NCBI RefSeq assembly: GCF_025574465.1
Contig: NZ_JAOBPP010000011.1
Coordinates: 1-64,000 of the forward strand
DNA: 64,000 nt
Direction: 5' to 3'
From: Kordiimonas aestuarii
GTDB taxonomy: Bacteria > Pseudomonadota > Alphaproteobacteria > Sphingomonadales > Kordiimonadaceae
Shown here: positions 1 to 8,686 of the stretch, in pieces
Numbering within the stretch: the stretch's first letter is position 1
Layout: every line of letters starts with the position of its first letter
Notes under the pieces: generated by a model
The model's input: only the letters and a program-made list of their open reading frames with translations
Databases searched by the model: none
What the model was told of the DNA's origin: nothing
Position numbers and translations under genes: made by a program

Positions 1-3
1 AAC

Positions 4-30
4 AAAAAGGGGGAGCCGGTTGGCTCCCCC
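4..30 (-). terminator. Rho-independent terminator of the RTX gene
   Basis: A perfect 9-bp stem (9-17 with 22-30, GGGGGAGCC/GGCTCCCCC) is followed on the minus strand by a run of five T (4-8). It lies about 30 bases past the stop of the RTX gene at 61. Confidence 0.8.
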
Positions 31-60
31 AGTTTTCTTGGTGCTTATTACCGAGATGGC

Positions 61-2457
61 TTATGCGATATCGATCGCCACCACGATCTCAGCGGAGGTA
101 ACGCCTGCCACGAAGATCGATTCGTCATCACTGGTGGTCAGCAACACACCACTTGTACCGTTGAGCGACGTATCGATCATCTCGAGGTCGTCCAGTTCGG
201 TAATCGAGGTGATCGCCGTCAGGTCAAGCGTATCCTCATCAACGTTGAAGCCGTTGATGACGTCGTTGCCATGGCCCGCGCTGAAGATGAACGTATCTGC
301 ACCGGCTCCGCCATCAAGCGTGTCGCTGCCAGCATCGCTGGTGAACTCGTCGTCACCGGCACCGCCATACATCACATCGTTACCTGCGCCACCCGTGAGC
401 GTATCGTCACCGGCATCGCCGTTCAGTGTGTCGTTACCAGCATCGCCAGACAGGTCATCGTTGCCGTCACCACCGGAAACAACGTCATTGTTGGCACCAC
501 CGGCCACAACGTCGTCACCAGCACCGCCGTCAAGCGTATCGTTGCCTGCGTCACCCATCACGCTGTCAACACCAGCGCCGCCGTTGATCACGTCCGCGCC
601 TTCGTTGCCGTTCAGCGTGTCATTGCCTGCACCGCCCCAGATGGTGTCGTCACCAAGCTGACCGGTAACCACGTCGGCACCTGCACCAGCCCAGATAAGA
701 TCATCACCGGCCGCGCCATAAGCAAAGTCGTTGCCGTCGCCACCCCAGAGAGTGTCGTCACCAGCGTTGCCCGAAAGCGTGTCGATGCCGGCACCGCCGA
801 AGATCAGGTCGTCGCCGTCGCCGCCACGGAGAGCATCCGTGCCGCTGTCGCCGCCGCCATAGATCGTGTCGTCGCCGTCGCCGCCGTCAACGTCGTCGTT
901 GCCGTTGCCAGCACCGATAACATCATCGCCGTAGCCGCCCGTAACAGTGTCATCACCGTTACCAGCCCAGACAGTCGAATCACCATCGGTGTTCGCGCCC
1001 GTGCCGGAAGCAATGCTGTCATCGCCCGTGCCGCCGTAGATCAGGTTCGAACCGTTACCACCGGTGATCGTGTCGTCACCAGCACCGCCACCAATGGTGT
1101 CGTCGCCGTTGCCGCCTGCAACAACATCGTTGCCTGCGCCAGCCCAGATAACGTCATCACCTGCGTCACCGCTAAGCGAATCAGCACCGTTGCCGCCGTT
1201 GAGCGTGTCGTCACCAAGACCACCGTCCATGGTGTCGTCGCCGTTGTTGCCAACAAAGCGATCGTCGCCGTTGCCGCCGTCAAAGTCTTCGCTGTCTGCG
1301 TCGCCTGTGATCGTCGAACCGGTTTCAGCCGCATCGTAGTTATAGTCTTCAACAACCGTTGTCGTAACGTCCATCGAGATGGAAACGTCGTCGTTCGAAA
1401 CGTCTGTCAGCGTGATCGTGAACTCATCATCAACGTTCGAGCTTTCGTTCGCAAACGCGGTCGAGGCTTTGAAGCTGATGCTGTCGATGTTGCCATCGCT
1501 GTCCGTGTCAAGCGCGGTGATCGTGCCGTTGTCAACAGCAACCGTGTCGCCGTTTGAATCAACTGCCGTACCATTGATCGCCGTGATACCCCACTCGGTA
1601 CCCGCGGTCGCCGTCGTGACAATCGCGTCCGCTGAGGCGTCCCAAACCAGAACGTCGTCATTGTAGTTCGAACCCGTCGCCGAAGCGCCAGCCACTGCAG
1701 AGAGGCTGTTCGAGATCGAGAAGTTAACGTCGTCGTTCGAGCCCATGTCGATCGTTACGTTGTCTGCCTGGAACACTTCAACGTTCGTCACCGTGTCAGC
1801 GTTGCCGTCGCCGTCAAGGTCAATCGTGACCGTGCCGCCCGATACCGTCAGGTCCGTCGTCTCGTCGATAGTACCGTCGATGACAAACGTATCGTCGCCA
1901 AGGCCGCCGTCTACAACGTCCTGGCCTGTGCCATCGTTGAAGACGTCATCGCCGTTGCCGCCGTCCATCGTCTCTGTGCCGGAAGCGCTGCTGGCATTGC
2001 CGCTCGAGAGCGTGTCATCGCCTTCACCGCCGATAAGGCTGTCGTCGCCGTTGCCGCCGGAAATGTCATCCGCGCCGTCACCGCCGTCAACTGTATCGTC
2101 GCCCGTGCCGCCCGTCAGAACGTCGTCGCCCGGACCACCATAAACTTCGTCGTTACCTGCGCCGCCGTCGACTGTATCGTCGCCGCCGTTGCCAGATACC
2201 TTATCATCGTTCGCACCGCCGGAAACATTGTCGTTACCGTCGCCACCAACGAGGCTGTCATCGCCTGCGCCGCCCGACAGTTCATCGTCGTTCGCGCCGC
2301 CTGTCAGCGTGTCGTTGCCTGCCTCGCCATAAAGCGAGTCATTACCTGTACCGCCAGAAAGCTGATCGTTGCCTTCAGCACCATACGTGACATCGTCATC
2401 CGCCGTGCCGAAAATCGAATCGTTACTTTCCGTACCGAAACGTGTGTAAATAGCCAT
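61..2457 (-). CDS. Large RTX calcium-binding repeat protein (798 aa)
   Basis: A predicted secreted, Ca2+-binding repeat protein. It is built almost entirely of GGxGxDxxx nonapeptides in two blocks (about residues 15-190 and 385-720). A non-RTX, beta-rich Thr/Asp region (about 195-380) lies between them and may be a cadherin-like or adhesive domain. There is no N-terminal signal peptide, as expected for type I secretion. The last 78 residues start with FIFSAGHGND and resemble the ends of the two other RTX proteins here (28292-31039 and 31282-32400), so they probably carry the secretion signal. The start is supported by AGGAGG about 6 bases upstream. It lies downstream of kpsD in the same direction, but 289 bases with a candidate operator separate them, so it probably has its own promoter. 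I see no catalytic domain; a surface-layer, matrix or adhesin role is inference. Confidence 0.88.
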   Translation of the reverse strand: MAIYTRFGTESNDSIFGTADDDVTYGAEGNDQLSGGTGNDSLYGEAGNDTLTGGANDDELSGGAGDDSLVGGDGNDNVSGGANDDKVSGNGGDDTVDGGAGNDEVYGGPGDDVLTGGTGDDTVDGGDGADDISGGNGDDSLIGGEGDDTLSSGNASSASGTETMDGGNGDDVFNDGTGQDVVDGGLGDDTFVIDGTIDETTDLTVSGGTVTIDLDGDGNADTVTNVEVFQADNVTIDMGSNDDVNFSISNSLSAVAGASATGSNYNDDVLVWDASADAIVTTATAGTEWGITAINGTAVDSNGDTVAVDNGTITALDTDSDGNIDSISFKASTAFANESSNVDDEFTITLTDVSNDDVSISMDVTTTVVEDYNYDAAETGSTITGDADSEDFDGGNGDDRFVGNNGDDTMDGGLGDDTLNGGNGADSLSGDAGDDVIWAGAGNDVVAGGNGDDTIGGGAGDDTITGGNGSNLIYGGTGDDSIASGTGANTDGDSTVWAGNGDDTVTGGYGDDVIGAGNGNDDVDGGDGDDTIYGGGDSGTDALRGGDGDDLIFGGAGIDTLSGNAGDDTLWGGDGNDFAYGAAGDDLIWAGAGADVVTGQLGDDTIWGGAGNDTLNGNEGADVINGGAGVDSVMGDAGNDTLDGGAGDDVVAGGANNDVVSGGDGNDDLSGDAGNDTLNGDAGDDTLTGGAGNDVMYGGAGDDEFTSDAGSDTLDGGAGADTFIFSAGHGNDVINGFNVDEDTLDLTAITSITELDDLEMIDTSLNGTSGVLLTTSDDESIFVAGVTSAEIVVAIDIA

Positions 2458-2746
2458 AGTGTTCCTCCTAAAAGCCCTTCGAGGTCGATTTCACGGGTGA
2501 CGAACAGACCACCCCCCTTGACACTCGCTAACTATATAAGTTGCACATTGTCAACCAGATACGCACTAAAACAGTCGTTTTAGCGCATCTTGTTGCAATT
2601 TAACCCAATCATTTCGCATCGTTATACATATTCGACCGAAATTTAACTCATTACCAACATCTTATTTTGACGAGCGTGTTACAAAGGTTACAGGTGCTAC
2701 ACGAATTAGGCGAAATTATGCTCAAGTGCGGCACCACCCGTCATTA
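2458..2746 (-). promoter_or_regulatory. Intergenic region upstream of the RTX gene
   Basis: An AT-rich gap between the kpsD stop and the RTX start. On the minus strand TTGACA (2546-2551) is followed by the AT-rich stretch TATATAGTT, but at shorter than ideal spacing, so the promoter call is tentative. An inverted repeat at 2563-2586 lies just upstream. No gene is evident. Confidence 0.4.
2563..2586. promoter_or_regulatory. Candidate operator, imperfect palindrome
   Basis: CTAAAAC-AGTC-GTTTTAG forms a perfect 7-bp inverted repeat with a 4-base centre. It extends to 10 bp per arm with one mismatch. It lies immediately upstream of the TTGACA-like element of the RTX gene, a position that suits a regulator site. 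The regulator is unknown. Confidence 0.4.
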
Positions 2747-4447
2747 TCACAAGCGCAGGATAACCCCCGCCGACACTGCAATCTGATACAGCAGGCCAAC
2801 AACATCCTTTGCCAACTGGAAATTCTTGGTCTGAACCCGCGGCAGAACAAAAATCTCATCCCCCGGATTAAGCTCTATCCGTCGGCTGTCGAGATCGCCA
2901 TTGTCGAGCTTGTCGAAGGTCCCGTCGCGGTGCAGTATAAGCACATTGGTGCTGCCGCGCGTCTGTACAAAACCACCCGCCATATCGATATAATCCTGCG
3001 GAGTACGTTTTTCGGCAAAAGCCATCGCGCTCGGGAACAGGACATCCCCATGCACCATGACGAGATTGCTCCGGCGCGGGATGCGGATGATATCGCCGGC
3101 TTCCAGCAGGATATCATCGCGAATATGGTCACCGCCAGCAAGCGCTACCTGCCCCCTTGGCTCGATGTCCTTGGCGCGCGCAACCCACTGCATGACCAGT
3201 TCCGCCTCACGTTGGCGCAGTTCCGCTTCCTCGTTGGTTTTGGACCGCGCGGTCAGAACGCTGCTTTCCAGTGCCTGCAACTGGGCCATCAGCATTTCTT
3301 TCTGGCGTACCTTCACACTTTTGCGGAACAGCTGGATCGCGCCCTTTTCCGCGTTGGGTGAAAATTCAATCTTCGCCAGAACATCAGATAGTTTTGCCCC
3401 ATAGGGCAGGATATATTCCTGACGACTCTGGTGTTCCCCTTCCACACGCACCGCGATCGTGCCCGGCATCTTGTCGGAGGTCGCCTCGATCACATCCCCG
3501 GCCTCGACGATGACATCGTCCAGTTTGCCAAGGGAGTAGTATTCCACTTCCTCTTTGATGCGATTGTTGCGATGAACACGAACATGAGTTGCCCGCGAGG
3601 TTGGGCGCGCCATTTCAAGGATCTTGTGCGCGGAGACCGGGCTTTCGCTGAATTCAAATACAAACGGATTTTGCACAAGGCCGAGTACGCCAACCTGGGC
3701 CTTCACGCTCTTCACCAGAATGGTGTCGCCGTCAAAAAGCTGCTGCGCCGGCAAACGGCCCTCAAAAATAAAATCATAGAGATTGAAGGATTTGACAACC
3801 TCGCCGCGGCGCAACAGTTCAAGGGCGATAAAGCTACCGCGCGCCGGATCTATCCCGCCCGCCAGGTCAAGAAAGCGGAGCACACTGTCAGAAGAATGGC
3901 CCGCGTAAAGCCCCGGCTTGCGAACAAACCCGGTAACAAAGACCTTCACCGGCTCGGCCTCCGCAAGGGACGCGTAAACCCCGACATTATTCTTATAGAC
4001 TGTTTGCACCGCCTCGGTGATCAGTTCGTTCACGTCGGCATTGCGCACACCGCGCACCTTCACAGGCCCGACCTTCGGCAAAAAGATGTTGCCCTGATTA
4101 TCAACAATCAGGCCACCCTGAAAATCAAAGCCACCCCATAGCTGAATGGCGATCTGGTCGCCGGTCGCCACGCGATAGTCCGGATTAAAGCCGGTAAATT
4201 GCTGCTTGGAAAACTGTCCGTCGAAAATCCAGTCACCAAAGACCCGGTGCCCTTCAAGGGCGCGTGTTTCGCCCGTCTGGGCGGGCGAGGCATTCTGGCT
4301 GATAGCCTCCATCTGTGCGTGCGCACCGGAAACCGGAGACAGGCACCACATCATAAGCAGCAGCGCCGCGGCAAATGCCCGGCGTAAGGTGGCCTGGAAA
4401 GAGCCCGCGCTCAGGCTGGTTCTGATCATGTGTTTATTCTTATACAT
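2747..4447 (-). CDS. kpsD: Capsular polysaccharide export outer-membrane protein KpsD
   Basis: The OPX-family protein that, with KpsE, carries ABC-exported capsule across periplasm and outer membrane. A signal peptide is visible (about residues 15-40: basic start, hydrophobic AAALLLMMWCLS, AHA cleavage-like site). The polysaccharide export domain follows (YRVATGDQIAIQLWGG, GNIFLPKVGPVKV). Several SLBB-type beta-grasp segments come next (PVKVFVTGFVRKPG, GVLGLVQNPFVF, LVMVHGDVLFP). At 566 residues it matches the usual length of about 560. I chose ATG at 4447, with GGGAA eight bases upstream, over the adjacent GTG at 4450. It overlaps kpsE by 8 bases and is last in the kpsF-M-T-E-D operon. Confidence 0.9.
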   Translation of the reverse strand: MYKNKHMIRTSLSAGSFQATLRRAFAAALLLMMWCLSPVSGAHAQMEAISQNASPAQTGETRALEGHRVFGDWIFDGQFSKQQFTGFNPDYRVATGDQIAIQLWGGFDFQGGLIVDNQGNIFLPKVGPVKVRGVRNADVNELITEAVQTVYKNNVGVYASLAEAEPVKVFVTGFVRKPGLYAGHSSDSVLRFLDLAGGIDPARGSFIALELLRRGEVVKSFNLYDFIFEGRLPAQQLFDGDTILVKSVKAQVGVLGLVQNPFVFEFSESPVSAHKILEMARPTSRATHVRVHRNNRIKEEVEYYSLGKLDDVIVEAGDVIEATSDKMPGTIAVRVEGEHQSRQEYILPYGAKLSDVLAKIEFSPNAEKGAIQLFRKSVKVRQKEMLMAQLQALESSVLTARSKTNEEAELRQREAELVMQWVARAKDIEPRGQVALAGGDHIRDDILLEAGDIIRIPRRSNLVMVHGDVLFPSAMAFAEKRTPQDYIDMAGGFVQTRGSTNVLILHRDGTFDKLDNGDLDSRRIELNPGDEIFVLPRVQTKNFQLAKDVVGLLYQIAVSAGVILRL

Positions 4448-5579
4448 CACGGTGTTCCCTTACCGTCGCAACAACCAGTGCTGTGATACCGTATGCGAGG
4501 GTCATCAGTACAAATATTGTCAGCAGCATATAAGCCCGCCGCGGGTGGGCGGCTTCCTCAGGCAGTGATGCAGCCTGTACCACCACCAGATGCTTGAGCT
4601 TGCGATAGGCGTCCACCCGGGTCTGCTCAAGCGTGGCGAATGCGGACTTATAGACATCCATCGCAAACTGCAGTTTAAGCTCAAGCTCTTTGTAATCCAG
4701 ATTAACCTCACCAAGCGTCTTTTCGTTGGTTTTGCCGGTGGTCAGCTTGTCCTGCTCTTGCGCAAGCTGCTCCTCGATCGCGGCAATACGCGACCGCATG
4801 GAGACAACCTCAGGCGCTTTTTCATTGAGATAGCTTGTCAGTACCTTTTCCTCGGCCCGCAGGCGAACAAGCTCTGCCTTGAGGCCCGACATCACTTGCT
4901 GGAAGGCCTGCCCCTCTGCTTCAGGACTCAGTGTCTGGTACTGCGATTGAAACATCAAAAGCGCGCGCTGGCGCTCCTGCAGTTCAAGCCGTGCACGATC
5001 AAGCTCGCCTTCCACGAAGCGGATTTCCTTCAGGGCGATATCCTGGCCAACCTTGTTGATAAAGGCCTCGCCCTCAACAAGGATATGCTGCGTCAGCTTC
5101 ATGGCATATTCAGGTGTGAACGCCTCCGCCTTGATGCTCAGGATGCCGCTTGACTCATCAAGCTCCAGCTCAACATGGTCACGGTAATAGTCAAGAAAAT
5201 CCTCCTCCGAAGCGCTACTCGGCAGGCGGGAAAGAAAGTCGGCTTCCTCCGTCTGGTAATGTTCCCTCAGGCTGATCTTTTCTTCCAACTGCATCAACAT
5301 GTCATGGGAGTGCAGATAGCTTTGCAGCAGTGCAATATCGGGCGTGGTCGTCGCTGTACCTGTCAGCACCGAGAGCGCCGAAAGCTCCGTCGCCTGCTGC
5401 ATCTTGACCGACTTGACATAGACCTGCACTTCAGGTGCATAGCGGTCCGACGCGATCAGCATGTAATAGAGAAAGCATATAAACCAAGCTACAAGCACCC
5501 AGAAAAAGGGCTTCTGCGCCTTGAAAAAACCAGCCGCGCGGCCGATCCGTTTAGTTTCTAATTCCACGAACGTTTCCAC
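4440..5579 (-). CDS. kpsE: Capsule export inner-membrane protein KpsE
   Basis: A PCP-family (polysaccharide co-polymerase) inner-membrane periplasmic adaptor linking KpsMT to KpsD. One membrane segment lies near the N-terminus (about 25-43, FFWVLVAWFICFLYYMLIA). A long periplasmic coiled coil follows (about 175-300, rich in Leu/Glu/Arg/Gln), and a second membrane segment lies near the C-terminus (about 350-372, LLTIFVLMTLAYGITALVV). A Pro-rich stretch (LPEEAAHPRRAY) precedes the last helix, as in the family. Length is 379 against about 380 for E. coli KpsE. The start is a GTG at 5579 just after GAGGGT; an internal GTG about 12 bases downstream is also possible. It overlaps the end of kpsT. 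Confidence 0.9.
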   Translation of the reverse strand: METFVELETKRIGRAAGFFKAQKPFFWVLVAWFICFLYYMLIASDRYAPEVQVYVKSVKMQQATELSALSVLTGTATTTPDIALLQSYLHSHDMLMQLEEKISLREHYQTEEADFLSRLPSSASEEDFLDYYRDHVELELDESSGILSIKAEAFTPEYAMKLTQHILVEGEAFINKVGQDIALKEIRFVEGELDRARLELQERQRALLMFQSQYQTLSPEAEGQAFQQVMSGLKAELVRLRAEEKVLTSYLNEKAPEVVSMRSRIAAIEEQLAQEQDKLTTGKTNEKTLGEVNLDYKELELKLQFAMDVYKSAFATLEQTRVDAYRKLKHLVVVQAASLPEEAAHPRRAYMLLTIFVLMTLAYGITALVVATVREHRDV

Positions 5580-6294
5580 CCTCAGTCACCGGAGGTGTAT
5601 CCACCGTTTTCGACTGGTTATTATCGACCGTCACCGGCCTGTTATCGACAGACGCCTTAAACGCTTGGATAGCATCCCGTCGATTGTCGTACAATCGACC
5701 AGATTGACCATCGAGCACAAGTATATAAGCATACTCCCTGCCTATTTCTTTTGGCTTGCCCGTCGCGAGAATGATAGAGGACTGCGACATTTTTTCAGCC
5801 ATTTTCTCCTCAAACCGCTCCTTATTGGGCAAATTATTGAAACTGGGCTTACCGTCCAGCAACATGATATCGAAAGAAAAGCTCAGGCTGAGCGCCACGT
5901 TCAGCAGCCGCTGCTCGGGCTGGCGAAGCATCTCAACCGGGTTGCCAAATTCGCGCTCGAACCCCGTCAACTCATGGACCTGCTGCTGAATATCATCAAA
6001 ATCGCGCACCCCCTGCACACGGCAGAGGAACCGCAGATTTTGCGACAGCGTCATCGACCGTTCGTACCGCATCTGGCCAAACGGCCAGGAAATTGTGCCT
6101 GCCCGCCTGATCTTGCCTCTGTCGGGATAGTCCACACCGCCGATCAAATTCACAAGCGTGGATTTCCCGCTGGCTTCGCCACCAATGATGGCCAGGTTGC
6201 TGCCACTGGGCACCTCGAACGAGAGATCACGCAGGACCCGCCGTCGCCCACCTTTCATCAAAAAAGATTTTGTCAGTCTGGTTACTCTGATCAT
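5551..6294 (-). CDS. kpsT: KpsT-like ABC transporter ATP-binding subunit with degenerate catalytic motifs
   Basis: The nucleotide-binding partner of KpsM in capsule export. ATG at 6294 overlaps the kpsM stop (ATGA), which fixes the start. Walker A is intact (GGEASGKST, residues 38-46). The signature region around 122-129 reads EMLRQPEQ, not an LSSGM/LSGGQ type. The Walker B segment FDIMLLDG (141-148) keeps Asp but has Gly where the catalytic Glu should be. The switch region SIILATGKPKEI (173-184) has no His. The tail (215-247) is longer and more polar than in E. coli KpsT. The operon context makes the family assignment secure. Either this subtype hydrolyses ATP by other residues or it is a weak or inactive ATPase. 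I saw no second ATPase gene nearby. Confidence 0.85.
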   Translation of the reverse strand: MIRVTRLTKSFLMKGGRRRVLRDLSFEVPSGSNLAIIGGEASGKSTLVNLIGGVDYPDRGKIRRAGTISWPFGQMRYERSMTLSQNLRFLCRVQGVRDFDDIQQQVHELTGFEREFGNPVEMLRQPEQRLLNVALSLSFSFDIMLLDGKPSFNNLPNKERFEEKMAEKMSQSSIILATGKPKEIGREYAYILVLDGQSGRLYDNRRDAIQAFKASVDNRPVTVDNNQSKTVDTPPVTEGGNVRGIRN

Positions 6295-7100
6295 GCCGCA
6301 ACAATCTGCCGCCAGCGCAACCGGTAACACGCCATGGCAAGCGCCCAGAGACAGACGAGCCAAATGCCGTAATACCGAAGATCAAGCACCGGGCTGGTAT
6401 AATGCGAGAACCACATTTCCCGAATCATCTCCATCGGATGCACAAGCGGATTATAGGACAGGTAGGTCCGGAAGGGTTCCGGCACGATGGTCATCGGGAA
6501 AAATACCGCGGACAAAAACAGAAGCGGCAAGTTGATAAGCCCGGTGATCTTGTCCATTTCCTTGGCAAACGAACCCAGTACACAAAAGATGATGCCCAGT
6601 CCAAAGCCAAAAAGCATGATCAGCGCAAGGCCAGCCAGGGTTTCGATCAAACGGTCAGGCACCGGATCATAGCCTACCCACGCAAGCCCCAGCGATATCA
6701 CCACAAGCGACAAAAGAGCCGTCACACTCGTCAACAGGATGCGCGCGAGCATAAGGTCGAACAGGCTGACCTGCCTGAGCGCCTTGAACGCGCCGATACC
6801 GCGGCCCGACGTATTCACATTCTGCAGACTTTGGGTAAAAAGCACTTTGAAAGGCAGGAAGGAGGCGAGAATAAAAAGCGGCGGATCAATAAAACCGAAC
6901 TCGCCACGGCCGCGCGCACCGAAAATCAGCATGAACACAAGGATCATCATTATCGGTTCAATCAGAGCCCAGACGACACCCAGTTTATAAGCGCCGAATT
7001 TACGGTACATTTCCCGGACTGCAAGTGCAAAGACAACACCCGACTGCACCGCGAGAGCAGACCGGACACGGTGTCCAAACTGTTGCTCCCGCGTAACCAA
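6291..7100 (-). CDS. kpsM: Capsule export ABC transporter permease KpsM
   Basis: ABC-2 family inner-membrane permease for the lipid-linked capsule chain. Six hydrophobic segments are visible (for example LGVVWALIEPIMMILVFMLIFG, LLTSVTALLSLVVISLGLAW, LAGLALIMLFGFGLGIIFCVL). Conserved family text includes VREMYRKFGAYKLGVVWALIEP and SYNPLVHPMEMIREMWF. At 269 residues it has typical length. The start is a TTG at 7100 with GGAGA seven bases upstream, directly after the kpsF stop; no closer ATG fits. It overlaps kpsT by 4 bases, indicating translational coupling. Confidence 0.92.
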   Translation of the reverse strand: MVTREQQFGHRVRSALAVQSGVVFALAVREMYRKFGAYKLGVVWALIEPIMMILVFMLIFGARGRGEFGFIDPPLFILASFLPFKVLFTQSLQNVNTSGRGIGAFKALRQVSLFDLMLARILLTSVTALLSLVVISLGLAWVGYDPVPDRLIETLAGLALIMLFGFGLGIIFCVLGSFAKEMDKITGLINLPLLFLSAVFFPMTIVPEPFRTYLSYNPLVHPMEMIREMWFSHYTSPVLDLRYYGIWLVCLWALAMACYRLRWRQIVAA

Positions 7101-7103
7101 TGC

Positions 7104-8120
7104 TTAGTCTCCGTGTTTGTAAATCCCGGCATAGCGGCCATGTTCATCAACCGCGACAAGGAACTTCACCTCGTCAGCACGCATTGTGCTCTCTGCCTCG
7201 TCTACAATAACATTCTTGCGGATGACAGAGAATTCCTTGCTCATGCACTGGTGTGCGGCAACTTCACGCACTCGGCGGGTCACCCGAAGAGCCACACCAA
7301 GCTGTCCTTTTGTCACAACACCAATGGGCTTCTTGTCGTCATCCACCACAACTGCGACGCCCGCAGGCCCACCAGCCATTTCAGCGGCAAGCTCCAGCAA
7401 CACCATCCCTGGCGAGACCACAGGCACGCTTGAGGTCAGCATCACATCTTCCACTTTCATCAACAGGCGGCGCCCAAGCGACCCGCCTGGATGATACCGG
7501 GCAAAATCCTTGGCGTGGAAGTCACGAAGCTGCATCAGCGAGATCGCAAGCGCGTCACCGATCGCAACCGTCACCACAATAGAAGTGGTCGGCACCAGAT
7601 TGTTCGGGCAGACTTCTTCCGCAATTGGAATTTCAAGCACGACATCAGATGCCCGGCCAAGGGTCGAGGATTTGGCACCGGTGATGCTGACGATCTTGTT
7701 GCCAAACGCCTTCAGGGACGGCAGCAACTGAACAATTTCCTGCGTTTCCCCGGAATAGGAGATCAGCAGGAGCGTATCGTCGGCGGTGACCATACCAAGG
7801 TCACCGTGGGATGCTTCAGCTGGGTGCAGGAAAAAAGAAGGCGTGCCGGTGGACGCTAGTGTTGCGGAAATCTTCCGCGCGACATGACCAGACTTACCCA
7901 TACCAATAACGATCAAGTGCCCACGGGTTTGAAGCGCCACGCGAATGGCTTCCCGATAGGTATTTTCGTCATAGGTTTGGGAAAGACGCTCAAGCGCCTG
8001 CCCCTGCTTCAGGAAACTTGCACCAATATTTTCAAGAGTATCGTTTAGATCCGCCTTCACACTGTTGGGAAGGTCAATGATATTTTCGCGAGATTGAGTC
8101 TCGTCTGCGGAGCTTTTCAT
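7104..8120 (-). CDS. kpsF: Arabinose-5-phosphate isomerase KpsF/KdsD
   Basis: Interconverts ribulose-5-phosphate and arabinose-5-phosphate, the first step of Kdo synthesis. A SIS domain spans residues 40-190 (VIGMGKSGHVARKISATLASTG, HPAEASHGDLGMV, ISYSGETQE). The usual PGGSLGRRLL link follows, then two CBS domains (about 205-338). Length 338 is close to E. coli KpsF/KdsD (about 325). It is the first gene of the capsule export operon, as in group 2 loci, and feeds kdsA/B/C at 24209-26316. Whether another kdsD exists elsewhere in the genome cannot be seen. Confidence 0.93.
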   Translation of the reverse strand: MKSSADETQSRENIIDLPNSVKADLNDTLENIGASFLKQGQALERLSQTYDENTYREAIRVALQTRGHLIVIGMGKSGHVARKISATLASTGTPSFFLHPAEASHGDLGMVTADDTLLLISYSGETQEIVQLLPSLKAFGNKIVSITGAKSSTLGRASDVVLEIPIAEEVCPNNLVPTTSIVVTVAIGDALAISLMQLRDFHAKDFARYHPGGSLGRRLLMKVEDVMLTSSVPVVSPGMVLLELAAEMAGGPAGVAVVVDDDKKPIGVVTKGQLGVALRVTRRVREVAAHQCMSKEFSVIRKNVIVDEAESTMRADEVKFLVAVDEHGRYAGIYKHGD

Positions 8121-8686
8121 ATAAGATCCCCAAGCTCTTGTATTTGTTATTGCCCGACCAGATTGCCAACGCCTAGCACTACAAAATACAAATGTGGCAA
8201 TTTGGTGCTTTTAAGGTGTGTCCGGAAAAATCGCCGCAAGCTATCACAGGGCTTTTTTATTCTCAACTGCCAAATTCGGCCGTCTCGATAATTCACACTG
8301 CCCTTACATGGAACGCCTGCTTAAACCGGCTCATACCCCCCTTGTGACCATTGAAAACGTCTTGCCCAAGAATATAACGAAACAGGAAAACGCTACCACA
8401 GTCTTACTACAATATACTGAACGGAAACAAAAATCCTTCGCGTTATCAGCCATATATGAATAGAGACACTTTCTTCTCAGGTCAATTTTGCATGTTAAAT
8501 TTTAATTAATAATTTTTTTAGGTAGTTTGCATCGTGCCCAAAGAACCGAATTTGTCACTCATGTTAAAAGTCACTTGGCTGACAACGTTAAACCGTTTGA
8601 AAGCCGGGGACGGTTTTGCTACGTGAGGCATGAACACAAGATGAACGGCGCTTTAGCGGCGCACAGTCCGGAAGGCGGGAGACGGA
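8121..8686. promoter_or_regulatory. Divergent intergenic region kpsF/kpsS
   Basis: A 566-base, AT-rich region between the divergent kpsF (minus) and kpsS (plus) genes, so it should hold both promoters. A plus-strand sigma70-like pair, TTGAAA (8351-8356) and TATAAC (8373-8378) with 16-base spacing, is the best match. ATTGCCA (8162-8168) and TGGCAAT (8195-8201) form an inverted repeat upstream of kpsF. The stretch 8490-8520 is very AT-rich. An 81-codon plus-strand frame at 8218-8463 lacks family features and a good ribosome site, so I do not call it. Confidence 0.5.

Noticed and set aside
271..1557. Long plus-strand frames antisense to the RTX gene
   Set aside because: Low-complexity Val/Ala/Thr translations caused by the GGxGxDxxx codon pattern on the other strand; no ribosome site or family features.
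2726..3361. Plus-strand frames antisense to kpsD, kpsE and kpsF
   Set aside because: Shadows of conserved minus-strand genes without recognisable domains.
8218..8463. 81-codon plus-strand frame between kpsF and kpsS
   Set aside because: No family features, no convincing ribosome site, and it lies in the divergent promoter region.
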